In this document: in pieces, positions 26,004-33,874 of the stretch | How the letters are laid out: every line of letters starts with the position of its first letter | How positions within the stretch are numbered: position 1 is the stretch's first letter | Origin: a bacterium | Lineage (GTDB): Bacteria; Myxococcota_A; Bradymonadia; Bradymonadales; Bradymonadaceae | Assembly (NCBI GenBank): GCA_030427705.1 | Contig: JAUIBR010000054.1 | Coordinates: 1-41,385 of the forward strand | Direction: 5' to 3' | DNA: 41,385 bases | Translations under genes and position numbers: made by a program | The notes under the pieces: generated by a model | Seen by the model: only the letters and a program-made list of their open reading frames with translations | What the model was told of the DNA's origin: nothing | Database searches by the model: none

Positions 26004-26017
26004 TTCGAGCTCGTCGG

Positions 26018-26509
26018 TTACTGGCAAGCGGCGCGAAGCTGCTGGTTGTTCTTATTGAATTGCTCGACTAAGCCTTTTGCGCCCTCTTCGCCATGGTCTG
26101 CGACGACCTTCTTCTGGCCGTCACATGCGTACCATAGGAGAACCTGGGTGTTGCCCACGATCCAGTTTCGGATAGCCACGTCCTTGGCATCGCCCCCTGT
26201 GACCGGCCATCCGGCAGCCACCACAGCGTCGTACACGCCGTCCCAATGCGCGGTTTTCTCATTGCAGGTTTTCTCCGTTGGTTCGTACGAAGCGGCCGAT
26301 ACAGCTTCCAAGTCTGTTTTCATAGGCTCAACATGGGACAGCGCTACCTCGCACGCAGACTGCGAGACCGGCTCTTCCTGGGGTATTTCTGCTGGTGGCG
26401 TCGGCTGACCTGCAGGAGCATTCGGACCGCCGGATTGCTGGTATTTCGGCTGTTGCTCGCAGCCAAGAACACCCAACAACAAGATTGCTACCACGACATG
26501 CTTAACCAC
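26018..26509 (-). CDS. Lipoprotein, first gene of the envelope operon
   Basis: The frame is open further upstream, but a GTG at 26509 with GAGGCAG before it gives a 163-residue lipoprotein (VVAILLLGVLGC, lipobox VLGC). A Pro/Gln-rich spacer follows. The folded part includes Cys pairs (SACEVALSH, KTCNEKT, YACDGQKK). No family is recognised. It begins the six-gene minus-strand run; the promoter is expected in 26510-26573, divergent from the truncated gene on the other strand. Confidence 0.7.
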   Translation of the reverse strand: MVKHVVVAILLLGVLGCEQQPKYQQSGGPNAPAGQPTPPAEIPQEEPVSQSACEVALSHVEPMKTDLEAVSAASYEPTEKTCNEKTAHWDGVYDAVVAAGWPVTGGDAKDVAIRNWIVGNTQVLLWYACDGQKKVVADHGEEGAKGLVEQFNKNNQQLRAACQ

Positions 26510-26573
26510 ATCTGCCTCGCCCAATAGTGAAACTGATTCCACGAGCTTGCGGGAAACGCAGCGTAAGCGCAAT

Positions 26574-26783
26574 ATGAATAAACTCACGACCATGGGTGCT
26601 TGTCGGCCGTTCATGCTGGACGAAGAGCTGTTGGAGGACTTTTGCGGTACGTTCGCAGGCTATGGCAATCTCGATGCTGATGTCTGGTTCATCGGCATGG
26701 AAGAAGGTAGCGGGCACACAGAGGTCGAAATCGAAACCCGACTACGTAGGGTAGCGTCGCTTGGCGGAGACGCTGTCCAATAG
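26574..26783 (+). pseudogene. N-terminal fragment of an uncharacterised conserved protein, cut by repeat copy 3
   Basis: The fragment starts at ATG 26574 (MNKLTTMGACRPFML...) and contains FAGYGNLDADVWFIGMEEGS. In my memory this matches the N-terminus of a conserved uncharacterised family with a FIGMEEG motif, possibly related to uracil-DNA-glycosylase folds. Native sequence ends at about 26747, where the 81-bp repeat starts; the last twelve codons and the stop at 26781-26783 are read from the repeat. Confidence 0.65.
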
Positions 26784-26826
26784 GATCGGACCGAAAGGGC
26801 CTTTCCGCCCTAGATTGCGGGAGTGC
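26748..26826. repeat. Two-hairpin interspersed repeat, copy 3
   Basis: It begins AGGGTAGCGTCGC and ends GCGGGAGTGC. The first hairpin is perfect (AGCGTC...GACGCT). The second is CCGC-CCTAGATT-GCGG. It lies exactly where the coding sequence of the FIGMEEG gene fragment breaks off. Confidence 0.82.
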
Positions 26827-26923
26827 ATAATGCTCTCGGATTCGTTAGGTTGATTGTCGAGGGCTGGCGCGCTGGAAGCGCAAAAGTTCGCACTTTATTC
26901 CGTTTCTTCACGCATGGGCGAGG

Positions 26924-27064
26924 ATGCCAATCTGGATACTCACAGCTTACCTCGCGGCCGTTGGAATCGCATCAGTTGGCTTTCTCGGAGGCACATGGCT
27001 TGCGAGCCGATGTGAGGCGCATCGTCAACGCTCAGCAACCAAGGCCGTCCACGAGCTCCAATAG
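26924..27064 (+). CDS. Small membrane protein, 46 residues
   Basis: An ATG at 26924 opens a 46-codon frame with one membrane segment (WILTAYLAAVGIASVGFLGG) followed by a basic tail (CEAHRQRSATKAVHELQ). GGCGAGG lies immediately upstream, too close for an ideal ribosome-binding site. Its 3' end overlaps the convergent gene at 27032-27505 by 33 bp. It resembles small single-span proteins of prophage regions, but no family can be named. Confidence 0.35.
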   Translation: MPIWILTAYLAAVGIASVGFLGGTWLASRCEAHRQRSATKAVHELQ

Positions 27065-27505
27065 CGCTTGACCACCCAATGCCTGAAACTCAACCCAAGT
27101 CGCGCCGGCCCAACCCACAGGGAACAGGTTCAACTGAACAAGTACCCTGTGCGAGTTCATGAGTTCAGAGGTGTCCAAAAACAGGCTAAGGTGGTCCCGC
27201 CAACACCCTAGACCGTCCGGATGAAGATACGCGAGGCGCTCCAAGGTACGTTCGACCTCATCGCGTGAAACCGTCTTCAGCCACTCCAACCACAATTCGA
27301 GCGTTGCATCTGACACTTCTTGATTGAGGTGTGCTCGGACGATGCGCGCGAGATATTCTGCCATGCTATCGCCATGTCTTGTCTGCAACAGCTCCAGAAC
27401 GCGTGATGTGAACGCGTCGGGAATTGCGAGGTGAGCTTCTAGTTCGTCGACGGAAGCGCGCCGGAGCTCGTTGATGAAGTCGTTGTAGCTCTTCGTTTCA
27501 ATCAC
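27032..27505 (-). CDS. Unknown helical protein, 157 residues
   Basis: A GTG start at 27505 gives a soluble, largely helical protein (MIETKSYNDFINELRRAS; DELEAHLAIPDAF; LVQLNLFPVGWAGATWVEFQ) with no signal, membrane segment or known motif. Its repeated Leu-rich helices could be a HEAT-like fold. It lies next to the 251-residue unknown gene on the same strand, but a terminator-like hairpin separates them. Confidence 0.65.
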   Translation of the reverse strand: MIETKSYNDFINELRRASVDELEAHLAIPDAFTSRVLELLQTRHGDSMAEYLARIVRAHLNQEVSDATLELWLEWLKTVSRDEVERTLERLAYLHPDGLGCWRDHLSLFLDTSELMNSHRVLVQLNLFPVGWAGATWVEFQALGGQALLELVDGLGC

Positions 27506-27576
27506 GACTCAAGACCTTTGAAAGCGTGGTGCTGGAAGTCTAACTGAGAACGCCCACGACCCCGAACTTAAGATAC

Positions 27577-27590
27577 GCCCCAATAGGGGC
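27577..27590 (-). terminator. Short GC hairpin after the 251-residue gene
   Basis: GCCCC-AATA-GGGGC is a perfect 5-bp stem 7 bp past the stop at 27598, in the gap between two minus-strand genes. On the minus strand it is followed by TATCTTAAGTT, which is only weakly T-rich. Confidence 0.5.
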
Positions 27591-27597
27591 TTTGTCG

Positions 27598-28353
27598 TTA
27601 GCCTAGGAGCTGCTTCAGAAGCTCGATGTTGAAGGTGTACTTGTCGTCAATTCGGAGCACCGCCCCTGCGGTCTGCAGGTAGTCATCGAGAAACTCGGTG
27701 ACGAAGGTCCGGATGATGGTGTTCGGTATGTCTGGTGCGACGATGATGGCCTCCGGGACGTCTTTGTCGGAGGGTAGCGCCCGAAGCACGGTCTCCATGA
27801 CATCCTCGCGTGAATAGGTGCGGCTGGGGTGAAACTGTGTGAGCTCGAACATGATGCTTGTCAGAGCCTCGAAGATGTAGCCTCGGGCGGCTTCAAGATG
27901 TGGATGTTGTGGCGGGTTCTTAAAGAACGGGGAGTCGATGTGTCCCACTACGGCCAACCCAGCCATGGGATGGAGTCGTAAGGTGACGAATAAGCTAGCC
28001 GCGATGGTTGGTGGGGCGAGGTAGCTGGTGAATCCTCGGAGAAGCGATAGTCGTGTGTCTTCTTCCGTGTCTGGGATGGGCTCAGTGCCTACAAGGAATC
28101 CGTCCGGGAGAATCTCAAGGTGGAGTGCAGCTGCCGCCAGAATCGTGAGGTTGGTCCAGAACGTGTCGCTATCTTGCGTTTGTCGGGCGAGTTCTTTCAT
28201 GGCGAGGCGACTTGGTCGCCAGGGGGCGTCAACGTGCAGGAGTCCGTGGGGCTGTCGATCAACGAAGTCGATGAGTGTCTGAAGGTGGTTGCGGATAGAG
28301 AGGTTCTCGAAGTCTACGGCGAAGCTGTTTGGGAAGTTGAGGATTGTGCTCAT
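27598..28353 (-). CDS. Unknown protein downstream of leader copy B
   Basis: The frame is open upstream through the leader repeats, but the ATG at 28353 is chosen. It has GGAG at a good distance and aligns exactly with the start of the small gene at 5123 in the shared leader context. The 251-residue product begins MSTILNFPNSFAVDFENLSI. It is soluble and mixed alpha/beta, with LLHVDAPWRPSRLAMKELAR and FVTLRLHPMAGLAVVGHIDS. No signal or known domain is seen. The phrases HPMAGLAVVGHI and GYIFEALTSIMFEL suggest an enzyme-like or sensor fold, but no function is assigned. Confidence 0.7.
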   Translation of the reverse strand: MSTILNFPNSFAVDFENLSIRNHLQTLIDFVDRQPHGLLHVDAPWRPSRLAMKELARQTQDSDTFWTNLTILAAAALHLEILPDGFLVGTEPIPDTEEDTRLSLLRGFTSYLAPPTIAASLFVTLRLHPMAGLAVVGHIDSPFFKNPPQHPHLEAARGYIFEALTSIMFELTQFHPSRTYSREDVMETVLRALPSDKDVPEAIIVAPDIPNTIIRTFVTEFLDDYLQTAGAVLRIDDKYTFNIELLKQLLG

Positions 28354-28600
28354 GATGTTCTCCATCTTGGGGTTGCAGGGCCAATCCCTGCGTGATGGGA
28401 CGCAAACAGCGACGACGTGAGCGGGTGCAAGTTGATACAGCGTTAGCCACGGACCGATAGGGAGTAGCGTAGGAAGGATGGAGCGAAACGTTAGCCACGG
28501 ACCGGTAGGGAGTAGCGTAGGCCAAAAGGCCAGTGCAGCGGCTTTAGCCATCCTGAGAGCGAACTTGTCGCCTTAGCGAGTACAGGCGCATGGTCAGGAC
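28354..28600 (-). promoter_or_regulatory. Structured leader element, copy B
   Basis: It has the same parts as copy A. A hairpin GCAGGG/CCCTGC lies at 28375-28391 with the loop CC(A)AT kept. Two repeats sit at 28440-28470 and 28488-28518, then a hairpin GGCC-AAAA-GGCC at 28520-28531, the word CTTTAGC, and a hairpin CGCCT/AGGCG at 28569-28588 preceded by CTTGTC. The distance from the start codon to the first repeat is 88 bp (91 bp in copy A). Stems differ in sequence but still pair. Confidence 0.55.
28440..28518. repeat. Tandem pair of ~30-bp repeats (B1, B2)
   Basis: B1 and B2 are almost identical: CGTTAGCCACGGACCG, then (A/G)TAGGGAGTAGCGTAGG, 48 bp apart. They match A2 at 5262-5291 at nearly every position. 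Confidence 0.8.
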
Positions 28601-28691
28601 CGAACAGGCAGGGAGCAGGCTTGCGACCACAGGGGGCAGCGAACACAAGGGAATCCGTTTGACCAACACATATCCGGCCTTCTAAGATCGT

Positions 28692-28707
28692 GTCGCTTTG
28701 GAGCGAC
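28692..28707 (+). promoter_or_regulatory. Hairpin covering the ribosome-binding site of the methyltransferase gene
   Basis: GTCGCT-TTGG-AGCGAC is a perfect 6-bp inverted repeat ending two bases before the ATG at 28709. The presumed ribosome-binding site GGAG (28700-28703) is in its loop and 3' arm. It could limit translation of the methyltransferase or be a protein-binding operator. No controller (C) protein gene is present nearby. Confidence 0.5.
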
Positions 28708-28708
28708 C

Positions 28709-30196
28709 ATGCAACAACAACTTGAAATCGACACTCTCCCCACAAAACCTTCTGACCGTAAGACTGAGCTAGGCCAGTTCATGACGCCAGACGACGTTGC
28801 TACGTTCATGGTCAGCCTCTTTCCTGTCCACCAGGGCGAAACTCCACGTCTGTTGGACCCTGGCGCTGGGGAGGGAGCATTAAGCCGTGCATTTGTTGAA
28901 CGATTTGGTTCTGATGTGGAGGTCACCGCAATCGAGCGCGACCCGCGAATGGTGGCAAAATTGACCAACCTGACCGAGAAGGTCGAACGTTTGCAGGTCA
29001 TACAAGATGATTTTGTTCATCTGGCGTCGTCAAATGGAGTCTCGAGCGCATTTACCCACGCCATCCTGAATCCTCCCTACAAAAAGATTCGAAGCAACTC
29101 AGCCCATCGGCAGGCTTTGAGCGCGGTGGGGATAGAAACCGTCAATCTGTATGCCGCATTCGCGGCGTTAAGTATTCAGTTGCTCCAATCCGGTGGGCAT
29201 CTGGTTGCAATCATTCCGCGAAGCTTCTGCAACGGACCGTACTTTCGACCGTTTCGCGAATTCTTGCTGGAGCACACGGCAATTCATCGAATTCACTTGT
29301 ATGAGTCTCGTGTTGACGCATTTAAGTCCGACATGGTGTTGCAAGAAAACGTGATCTTGCACCTCCAAAAGGCAGGTAAACAAGGTGATGTTTGCATCTC
29401 AACATCAAGAGACCAATCGCTTGAGGATATGCAAACATTCACGTTTCCATTTGAGCGTATTGTGTTGCCGTCAGACCCCGAGCAGTTCATTCATGTGCCA
29501 ACCGAAGAGGGACTCACACAGCTAGAGCGCTCACCGATTGTCGACTCCAGCCTCAAAGACGTTGGCGTTAAACTCTCGACCGGTCCTGTTGTCGATTTCC
29601 GAGTGCGTGAGCACCTCAAGCCGCGCCCCACAAAGAAGACCGCGCCTTTACTGTATCCGCTGCATTTTTCGGATGGACGGGTGTCATGGCCAAAGAAGTC
29701 CAAGAAACCCAACGCAATTGTTCGATGTGAAGAAACCAACAAGTGGCTCTATGCGGGCGGACACTACTGCGTGGTACGTCGGTTTTCCTCCAAAGAAGAA
29801 AGACGGCGTGTGGTCGCCAGTGTTGTGGAGCCCAGCAGACTAGGGGACCCGGAGGAAATCGGGTTCGAAAACCATCTGAATGTGTTTCACGTCAACAAGT
29901 CAGGTCTTGCCCCCGAACTCGCATGGGGCCTGGCCGCGTATCTGAATACCTCGGCCGTCGATGAAGCGTTTCGGCGTTTCAATGGCAACACGCAAGTAAA
30001 CGCTACGGACCTCAAGCGCCTGTTGTACCCATCTGTTGAAATCCTGACGTGCTTTGGCACCTGGGCTCAGCAGCAGCCCGAACTAACTCAAGACATGATC
30101 GATTTGAAATTTAAGGAACTCGAAGATGCACACTCGAATCGCGGAGGCCATCGAGATTCTTCAGGCGCTGGGGTTACCGAAAGCGCAGCAGAATGA
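28709..30196 (+). CDS. Type II adenine-N6 DNA methyltransferase, BsuBI/PstI-associated
   Basis: The 495-residue protein has the gamma-class order of motifs. A LGQFMTP segment lies at 21-27, and motif I LLDPGAGEGAL at 48-58 (AdoMet binding). The acidic ERDP is at 76-79 and the catalytic NPPY at 121-124. The second half would hold the target-recognition domain. Its partner gene at 30126 overlaps it by 71 bp and encodes a BsuBI/PstI-type endonuclease. The expected product is therefore N6-methyladenine at CTGCAG, protecting the host; that specificity is inferred from the family, not read from the sequence. Confidence 0.92.
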   Translation: MQQQLEIDTLPTKPSDRKTELGQFMTPDDVATFMVSLFPVHQGETPRLLDPGAGEGALSRAFVERFGSDVEVTAIERDPRMVAKLTNLTEKVERLQVIQDDFVHLASSNGVSSAFTHAILNPPYKKIRSNSAHRQALSAVGIETVNLYAAFAALSIQLLQSGGHLVAIIPRSFCNGPYFRPFREFLLEHTAIHRIHLYESRVDAFKSDMVLQENVILHLQKAGKQGDVCISTSRDQSLEDMQTFTFPFERIVLPSDPEQFIHVPTEEGLTQLERSPIVDSSLKDVGVKLSTGPVVDFRVREHLKPRPTKKTAPLLYPLHFSDGRVSWPKKSKKPNAIVRCEETNKWLYAGGHYCVVRRFSSKEERRRVVASVVEPSRLGDPEEIGFENHLNVFHVNKSGLAPELAWGLAAYLNTSAVDEAFRRFNGNTQVNATDLKRLLYPSVEILTCFGTWAQQQPELTQDMIDLKFKELEDAHSNRGGHRDSSGAGVTESAAE

Positions 30197-31070
30197 GCGC
30201 TCCGGTGCTACCCTACTTGCGCTGGTCAATGTTTCACCGAACGCCGAATGGGAAGATGCCGAGAATCCACTTTGTGGAATTACGCCCATCATGGATTGGA
30301 TGCGTGACCACTACGACCTCGACTACAAACCCAACACCCGCGAGACCGTCCGTCGACAAACGATGCACCAGTTTTGCGAGGCTGCGATCGCGGTTGCGAA
30401 TCCTGACAAGCCAGAGCGCGCGATAAACAGCCCGAAGTTCTGCTACCAGGTCTCGCCAGAGGTGCTCGAGCTTCTCCAAAGCTACGGAACCGGCGACTGG
30501 GCGCAAAACCTCGAACACTACCTCTCACGCCAACAGACCCTTCGTCAGAAGTACAAGCGAGTTCGCGAATCCGTGCTTGTGCCCGTGAAGGTCTCAGATG
30601 GAACCGAATTGGTGTTTTCCGCGGGGCCGCACAGCGAACTCATTCGCGACATTATCGAGCGATTCGGCGGACACTTTGCCAAGGGCTCAACCCTTCTTTA
30701 CGCAGGCGACACAGGGGCGAAAGTGGCTGGGTGCTTTGAGCAAGAAGCGCTAGCTGAGCTCGGGGTGGAGATTGACGAGCATGGCAAGATGCCGGATGTC
30801 ATCTTGTATCAACAACGAAAGCAATGGCTGTTTCTCATCGAAGCCGTGACGTCGCATGGCCCCGTGGATGAAAAACGCTACAATGAACTACGTGAGTTGT
30901 TCGGCGGCGCAGATGCGGGACTCGTCTTCGTCACGGCGTTTCCGGATAGGGGCGTCTTCAACCGTTACGTGAGTACCATCGCATGGGAGACCGAGGTTTG
31001 GATCGCCGACAATCCGACGCACCTGATTCACTTCAATGGCGTCCGATTTCTGGGGCCATACGATGACTGA
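30126..31070 (+). CDS. BsuBI/PstI-family type II restriction endonuclease
   Basis: The ATG at 30126 has AAGGAA upstream and overlaps the methyltransferase gene, so the nuclease is translated after it. The 314-residue product has a DNA-binding N-terminal part (ETVRRQTMHQFCEAAIAVAN). Its C-terminal catalytic part has the PD-(D/E)XK-like signature of the BsuBI/PstI group: KMPDVIL (PD at 223-224) and LIEAVTSHGPV (EAVTSHGP at 239-246), followed by RYNELRELF. It cuts unmethylated DNA, with CTGCAG as the family target. The stop is 35 bp before the AlbA_2 gene. Confidence 0.92.
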   Translation: MHTRIAEAIEILQALGLPKAQQNERSGATLLALVNVSPNAEWEDAENPLCGITPIMDWMRDHYDLDYKPNTRETVRRQTMHQFCEAAIAVANPDKPERAINSPKFCYQVSPEVLELLQSYGTGDWAQNLEHYLSRQQTLRQKYKRVRESVLVPVKVSDGTELVFSAGPHSELIRDIIERFGGHFAKGSTLLYAGDTGAKVAGCFEQEALAELGVEIDEHGKMPDVILYQQRKQWLFLIEAVTSHGPVDEKRYNELRELFGGADAGLVFVTAFPDRGVFNRYVSTIAWETEVWIADNPTHLIHFNGVRFLGPYDD

Positions 31071-31105
31071 CTTCACCGAAGTCGTCGCAATCTGAAGATT
31101 AGACC

Positions 31106-32308
31106 ATGATTCGAAAACCACTAGCCACAATAACTCCACAAGAACTCGAGCACTGGATACTGGAGAACGCTCAAGAGGAAAACTCGACGTGGGACTTCAA
31201 GGGCCACCAACCGGATAAATGGAAGTCGCCCAAGCTTAAGGGTAAGAATGGGGCTGACCAAAAAGCGAAACTAGACTTCTTGAAGGATGTTGCCGCCTTC
31301 ATGAACGCCGAAGGAGGTGACCTTATCTTCGGTGTGAACACGAAGGGCGAGATAACCGGCTGTGACGTTGACAATGCCGACAGGTTGCAACGGACGCTTC
31401 AGGCGGTTCTTGGCGATTGGTTGGATCCGGTGCCACCATTTGAGGGAGTTCAGTTCCGCCTGTTTCAGATACACGAAAAGCCGGTGTTTGTCGTTCGCGT
31501 GAAACGAAGCTGGATCGGGCCGCATCAAGTCAAGTATCAAAAACAACACAACTACCCCGTACGACGGGGCAACGAGAACAGTTGGATGACTCATCAACAG
31601 CTACTTGATGCGCTGGATAGGCGTTCGTCGTTTCAACACCAGCTTGAAGCGGAACTGGAGTTTGGCCAAAAGCTCAATAGCCCGGGGCTTTCCATGACAG
31701 TTGCAAACATTGAGCAAGTCGCCAGTGGCCAATATGCGTTTCTGACCATGGACCAGAAATGGCAATCGATGGGCAGGTTCTTCTGGGGTGGTTGTTCACC
31801 CCGCGTCACACCAGATGGATTCGTACTCGGAGTGAGAAAGGGACAGGATTGGCTGCCAGCCCCGCGCATCGATGTAAATCGATTCGGAACGACCCATGGT
31901 GTGAGCGACCATATATTCAGCCGCCGGGACACCGACAATCGGCAGGAGCTCACTTTCCATGATGTTACCTTGGGATGTGAACTCTTGAAGTTTCTTCATT
32001 CAGTTAAAGGTCTATGGAACGCCGCTGGGTTATCCGGCAGCGCGATCATGAGACTTCAAGTAACTGGGTTGCAGGGCTGCGCTTTGCCCTACAACCCATT
32101 GAGGGCGAGGTGGGGCAGTGTGTGTGAGCTGGACTCAATTGTTTTGGGACCACTCGAAATTCCAGAGTTTCAGACTTGGGAGCCCAACGCCACGGTGCCA
32201 CAGTGGCTAACCTTACCGCTAATCAGGCTGTATGGAGCCTTCGGAATAGAAGCCACAGAGCAACGCCGTGCGCAATGGTGGAAGGATGTGCAGGCTAACA
32301 TCAATTGA
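31106..32308 (+). CDS. AlbA_2/Schlafen-type putative DNA- or RNA-binding protein
   Basis: The 400-residue protein begins with an AlbA_2 (divergent AAA_4, Schlafen-like) domain at about 10-165. It has the conserved acidic start (ENSTWDFKGHQ), LKDVAAFMNAEGGDLIFGVN and YPVRRGNENSWMT. The C-terminal 230 residues are not recognised. The position directly after a restriction-modification pair suggests a defence-associated role, as seen for several AlbA_2 proteins; that is inference. The ribosome-binding site is weak (GAAGATTAG). Confidence 0.85.
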   Translation: MIRKPLATITPQELEHWILENAQEENSTWDFKGHQPDKWKSPKLKGKNGADQKAKLDFLKDVAAFMNAEGGDLIFGVNTKGEITGCDVDNADRLQRTLQAVLGDWLDPVPPFEGVQFRLFQIHEKPVFVVRVKRSWIGPHQVKYQKQHNYPVRRGNENSWMTHQQLLDALDRRSSFQHQLEAELEFGQKLNSPGLSMTVANIEQVASGQYAFLTMDQKWQSMGRFFWGGCSPRVTPDGFVLGVRKGQDWLPAPRIDVNRFGTTHGVSDHIFSRRDTDNRQELTFHDVTLGCELLKFLHSVKGLWNAAGLSGSAIMRLQVTGLQGCALPYNPLRARWGSVCELDSIVLGPLEIPEFQTWEPNATVPQWLTLPLIRLYGAFGIEATEQRRAQWWKDVQANIN

Positions 32309-32424
32309 AGCTCTTCGATCCAAGTCCAGTTCGCAGCAGCACAAGAACGACGTACGCAAACCACAAGTGAAGTGGTAGACTTTCTACAAATCAGTTCATC
32401 AACTTATTGCAATAAGGGGCTTTC

Positions 32425-33522
32425 ATGGCTGTTATCAAGTGCCCAGAATGCGGTGGAAACGTCTCTGATGCGGCCGCTGCCTGCCCACACTGTGGTTACG
32501 CCGTTGCGGCGCATGTTCAACGAGAGAAGGAAGCGATTCGACAACATGAATTGCGAGTTCAACAAGCGCAAGCTTCAGCTCGACAAGCCGAAGCGGCAAA
32601 AGCCAAAGCAAAGACAAACAGGGTAATTGGCGGAATCGGCGTGGCGCTGTTGATGTCGATGTGCTGCGTCTCGTCACTATGCAACGCTCAAGACGAACAC
32701 AAGGCACAGGAACAAGCTGATGCGAAGGCGGCGCATCAGGAGCTGAAGAAGAATCAGCGCATCGCAGATACGAAGAAGAACAAAGAGACACACCAGGCGA
32801 CCCTGTTAAAACAGGTCGAAGAAGCCAAGTTCGGAGAGGCAAAACGTACTCTCGGCCTGCTGAAAGAAGCCTTCCCCAAGGAAGACTGGAGCGGGGTCGA
32901 AACCGACATCGCCAACGGCGAGAACCTGACGAGTGCGATGGCGGAACTCGAAACGGCACGCAAGCTGTTGAAGAGCAACGACGTGATCAAAGCTGATGAC
33001 ACCTTTGCACGTGTTGAACAAAAGCTAGGTCAAATCCGCCCCACTGGCGAAGCGCAAACCAAGGATGTGGAGTCCATCAAAGCAAAGGTCGCAAAGGAAC
33101 GAAAGAGCATCGCAAAGAAGGTTCAGAAAGCTCGCGCGGATAGCGCCAAAGCCGCCAAGGCGGCAGAAGAGCAACGTCGCAAGTGCGGTGACAATACGAA
33201 GTGTATCGAAGTGACAGCACAGAAGTTGCACCGAGACTATGAAGCAAACGAGGTACGCGCTGCCCAGAAGTACAAGGACGCCACGCTTGTCATCACAGGA
33301 CGCATTGAGAGAATCGAGGAATCAGCCATCTTGGCTGTACCACGCGTCACTCTTAAAGCCGGCTACTTGGGGATTTCCATCGACCTGCAAAAGACGGAAG
33401 CTGCACAGGTTGCCCAGTTCCGCAAAGGTCAAAAGATTCAAGTCCGTTGCGACCGAGTTGGGACCGTCATCATGGGAAGCCCTACAGTGGACAAGTGCCG
33501 ATTGCTATCCTGGTGGGAGTAA
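32425..33522 (+). CDS. Zinc-ribbon, single-span, coiled-coil protein with OB-like domain
   Basis: AAGGGG precedes the ATG. The 365-residue product starts with a zinc ribbon (CPECGGNVSDAAAACPHCGY, four Cys/His-spaced Cys at about 6-23). A Gln/Ala-rich helix and a membrane segment (VIGGIGVALLMSMC, about 67-85) come next, then a long charged coiled coil (about 95-245). The C-terminus (about 270-365) resembles the tRNA_anti-like OB fold (KYKDATLVITGRIERIEES...RKGQKIQVRCDR). Such proteins are common in bacterial genomes but have no firm function. An envelope or nucleic-acid-linked scaffold is possible. Confidence 0.82.
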   Translation: MAVIKCPECGGNVSDAAAACPHCGYAVAAHVQREKEAIRQHELRVQQAQASARQAEAAKAKAKTNRVIGGIGVALLMSMCCVSSLCNAQDEHKAQEQADAKAAHQELKKNQRIADTKKNKETHQATLLKQVEEAKFGEAKRTLGLLKEAFPKEDWSGVETDIANGENLTSAMAELETARKLLKSNDVIKADDTFARVEQKLGQIRPTGEAQTKDVESIKAKVAKERKSIAKKVQKARADSAKAAKAAEEQRRKCGDNTKCIEVTAQKLHRDYEANEVRAAQKYKDATLVITGRIERIEESAILAVPRVTLKAGYLGISIDLQKTEAAQVAQFRKGQKIQVRCDRVGTVIMGSPTVDKCRLLSWWE

Positions 33523-33613
33523 TGCGCGGGGCGTGTTGAGGAGCGCAATCGAATCGTCGTCCCAAAATTGATTGAAGCTTGGTTCGTAGTTATGCAAAAC
33601 AACGAGGTTAGAG

Positions 33614-33874
33614 GTGATTAGGGTCACAGGTAGATATGACAACCTGACTGGTGCATTTGCGGTGTTTGAGAATGGATATGAGGTTTGCCAGATCGAGATC
33701 GTGTGGCCGGAGATGACGGTCACCCTGCACGACAGCAGTCGCAGAACGATTGACGTCGGCATTGGTGACAACGGCGAGACGAGTTACCGCGACGCCATCA
33801 ATCTCGCAATCACGGGTTTCGGAAAGAGTGTCGACGAATGGGAGATAGGGCCCAGAACGGAGAACGAACGATGA
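33614..33874 (+). CDS. Small unknown protein, 86 residues
   Basis: A GTG at 33614 with GAGG upstream starts a soluble beta-rich protein (MIRVTGRYDNLTGAFAVFEN...EIVWPEMTVTLHDSS) ending in a short helix. Its TGA overlaps the ATG of the next gene, so the two form a coupled pair. The family is unknown; a toxin-antitoxin or small regulator pair is one possibility, without direct evidence. Confidence 0.65.
   Translation: MIRVTGRYDNLTGAFAVFENGYEVCQIEIVWPEMTVTLHDSSRRTIDVGIGDNGETSYRDAINLAITGFGKSVDEWEIGPRTENER

Noticed and set aside
15021-26826. Interspersed 81-bp repeats as integron attC sites
   Set aside because: They follow reading frames as attC sites do, but no consistent RYYYAAC/GTTRRRY pair is present and no active integrase with the integron motif is seen.
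28440-28518. Tandem repeats as a short CRISPR array
   Set aside because: Only two units occur at each place, the two loci share their spacing and surrounding hairpins, and no cas gene is near.
28353-28551. Upstream extension of the 251-residue gene through the leader
   Set aside because: The extension would translate the repeats into a repetitive peptide (TLLPTGPWLTF, TLLPIGPWLTL); the ribosome-binding site and the match with the gene at 5123 point to the start at 28353.
28354-31105. Controller (C) protein gene for the restriction system
   Set aside because: No small helix-turn-helix frame was found around the methyltransferase or nuclease genes; the AlbA_2 gene is too large and of another family.
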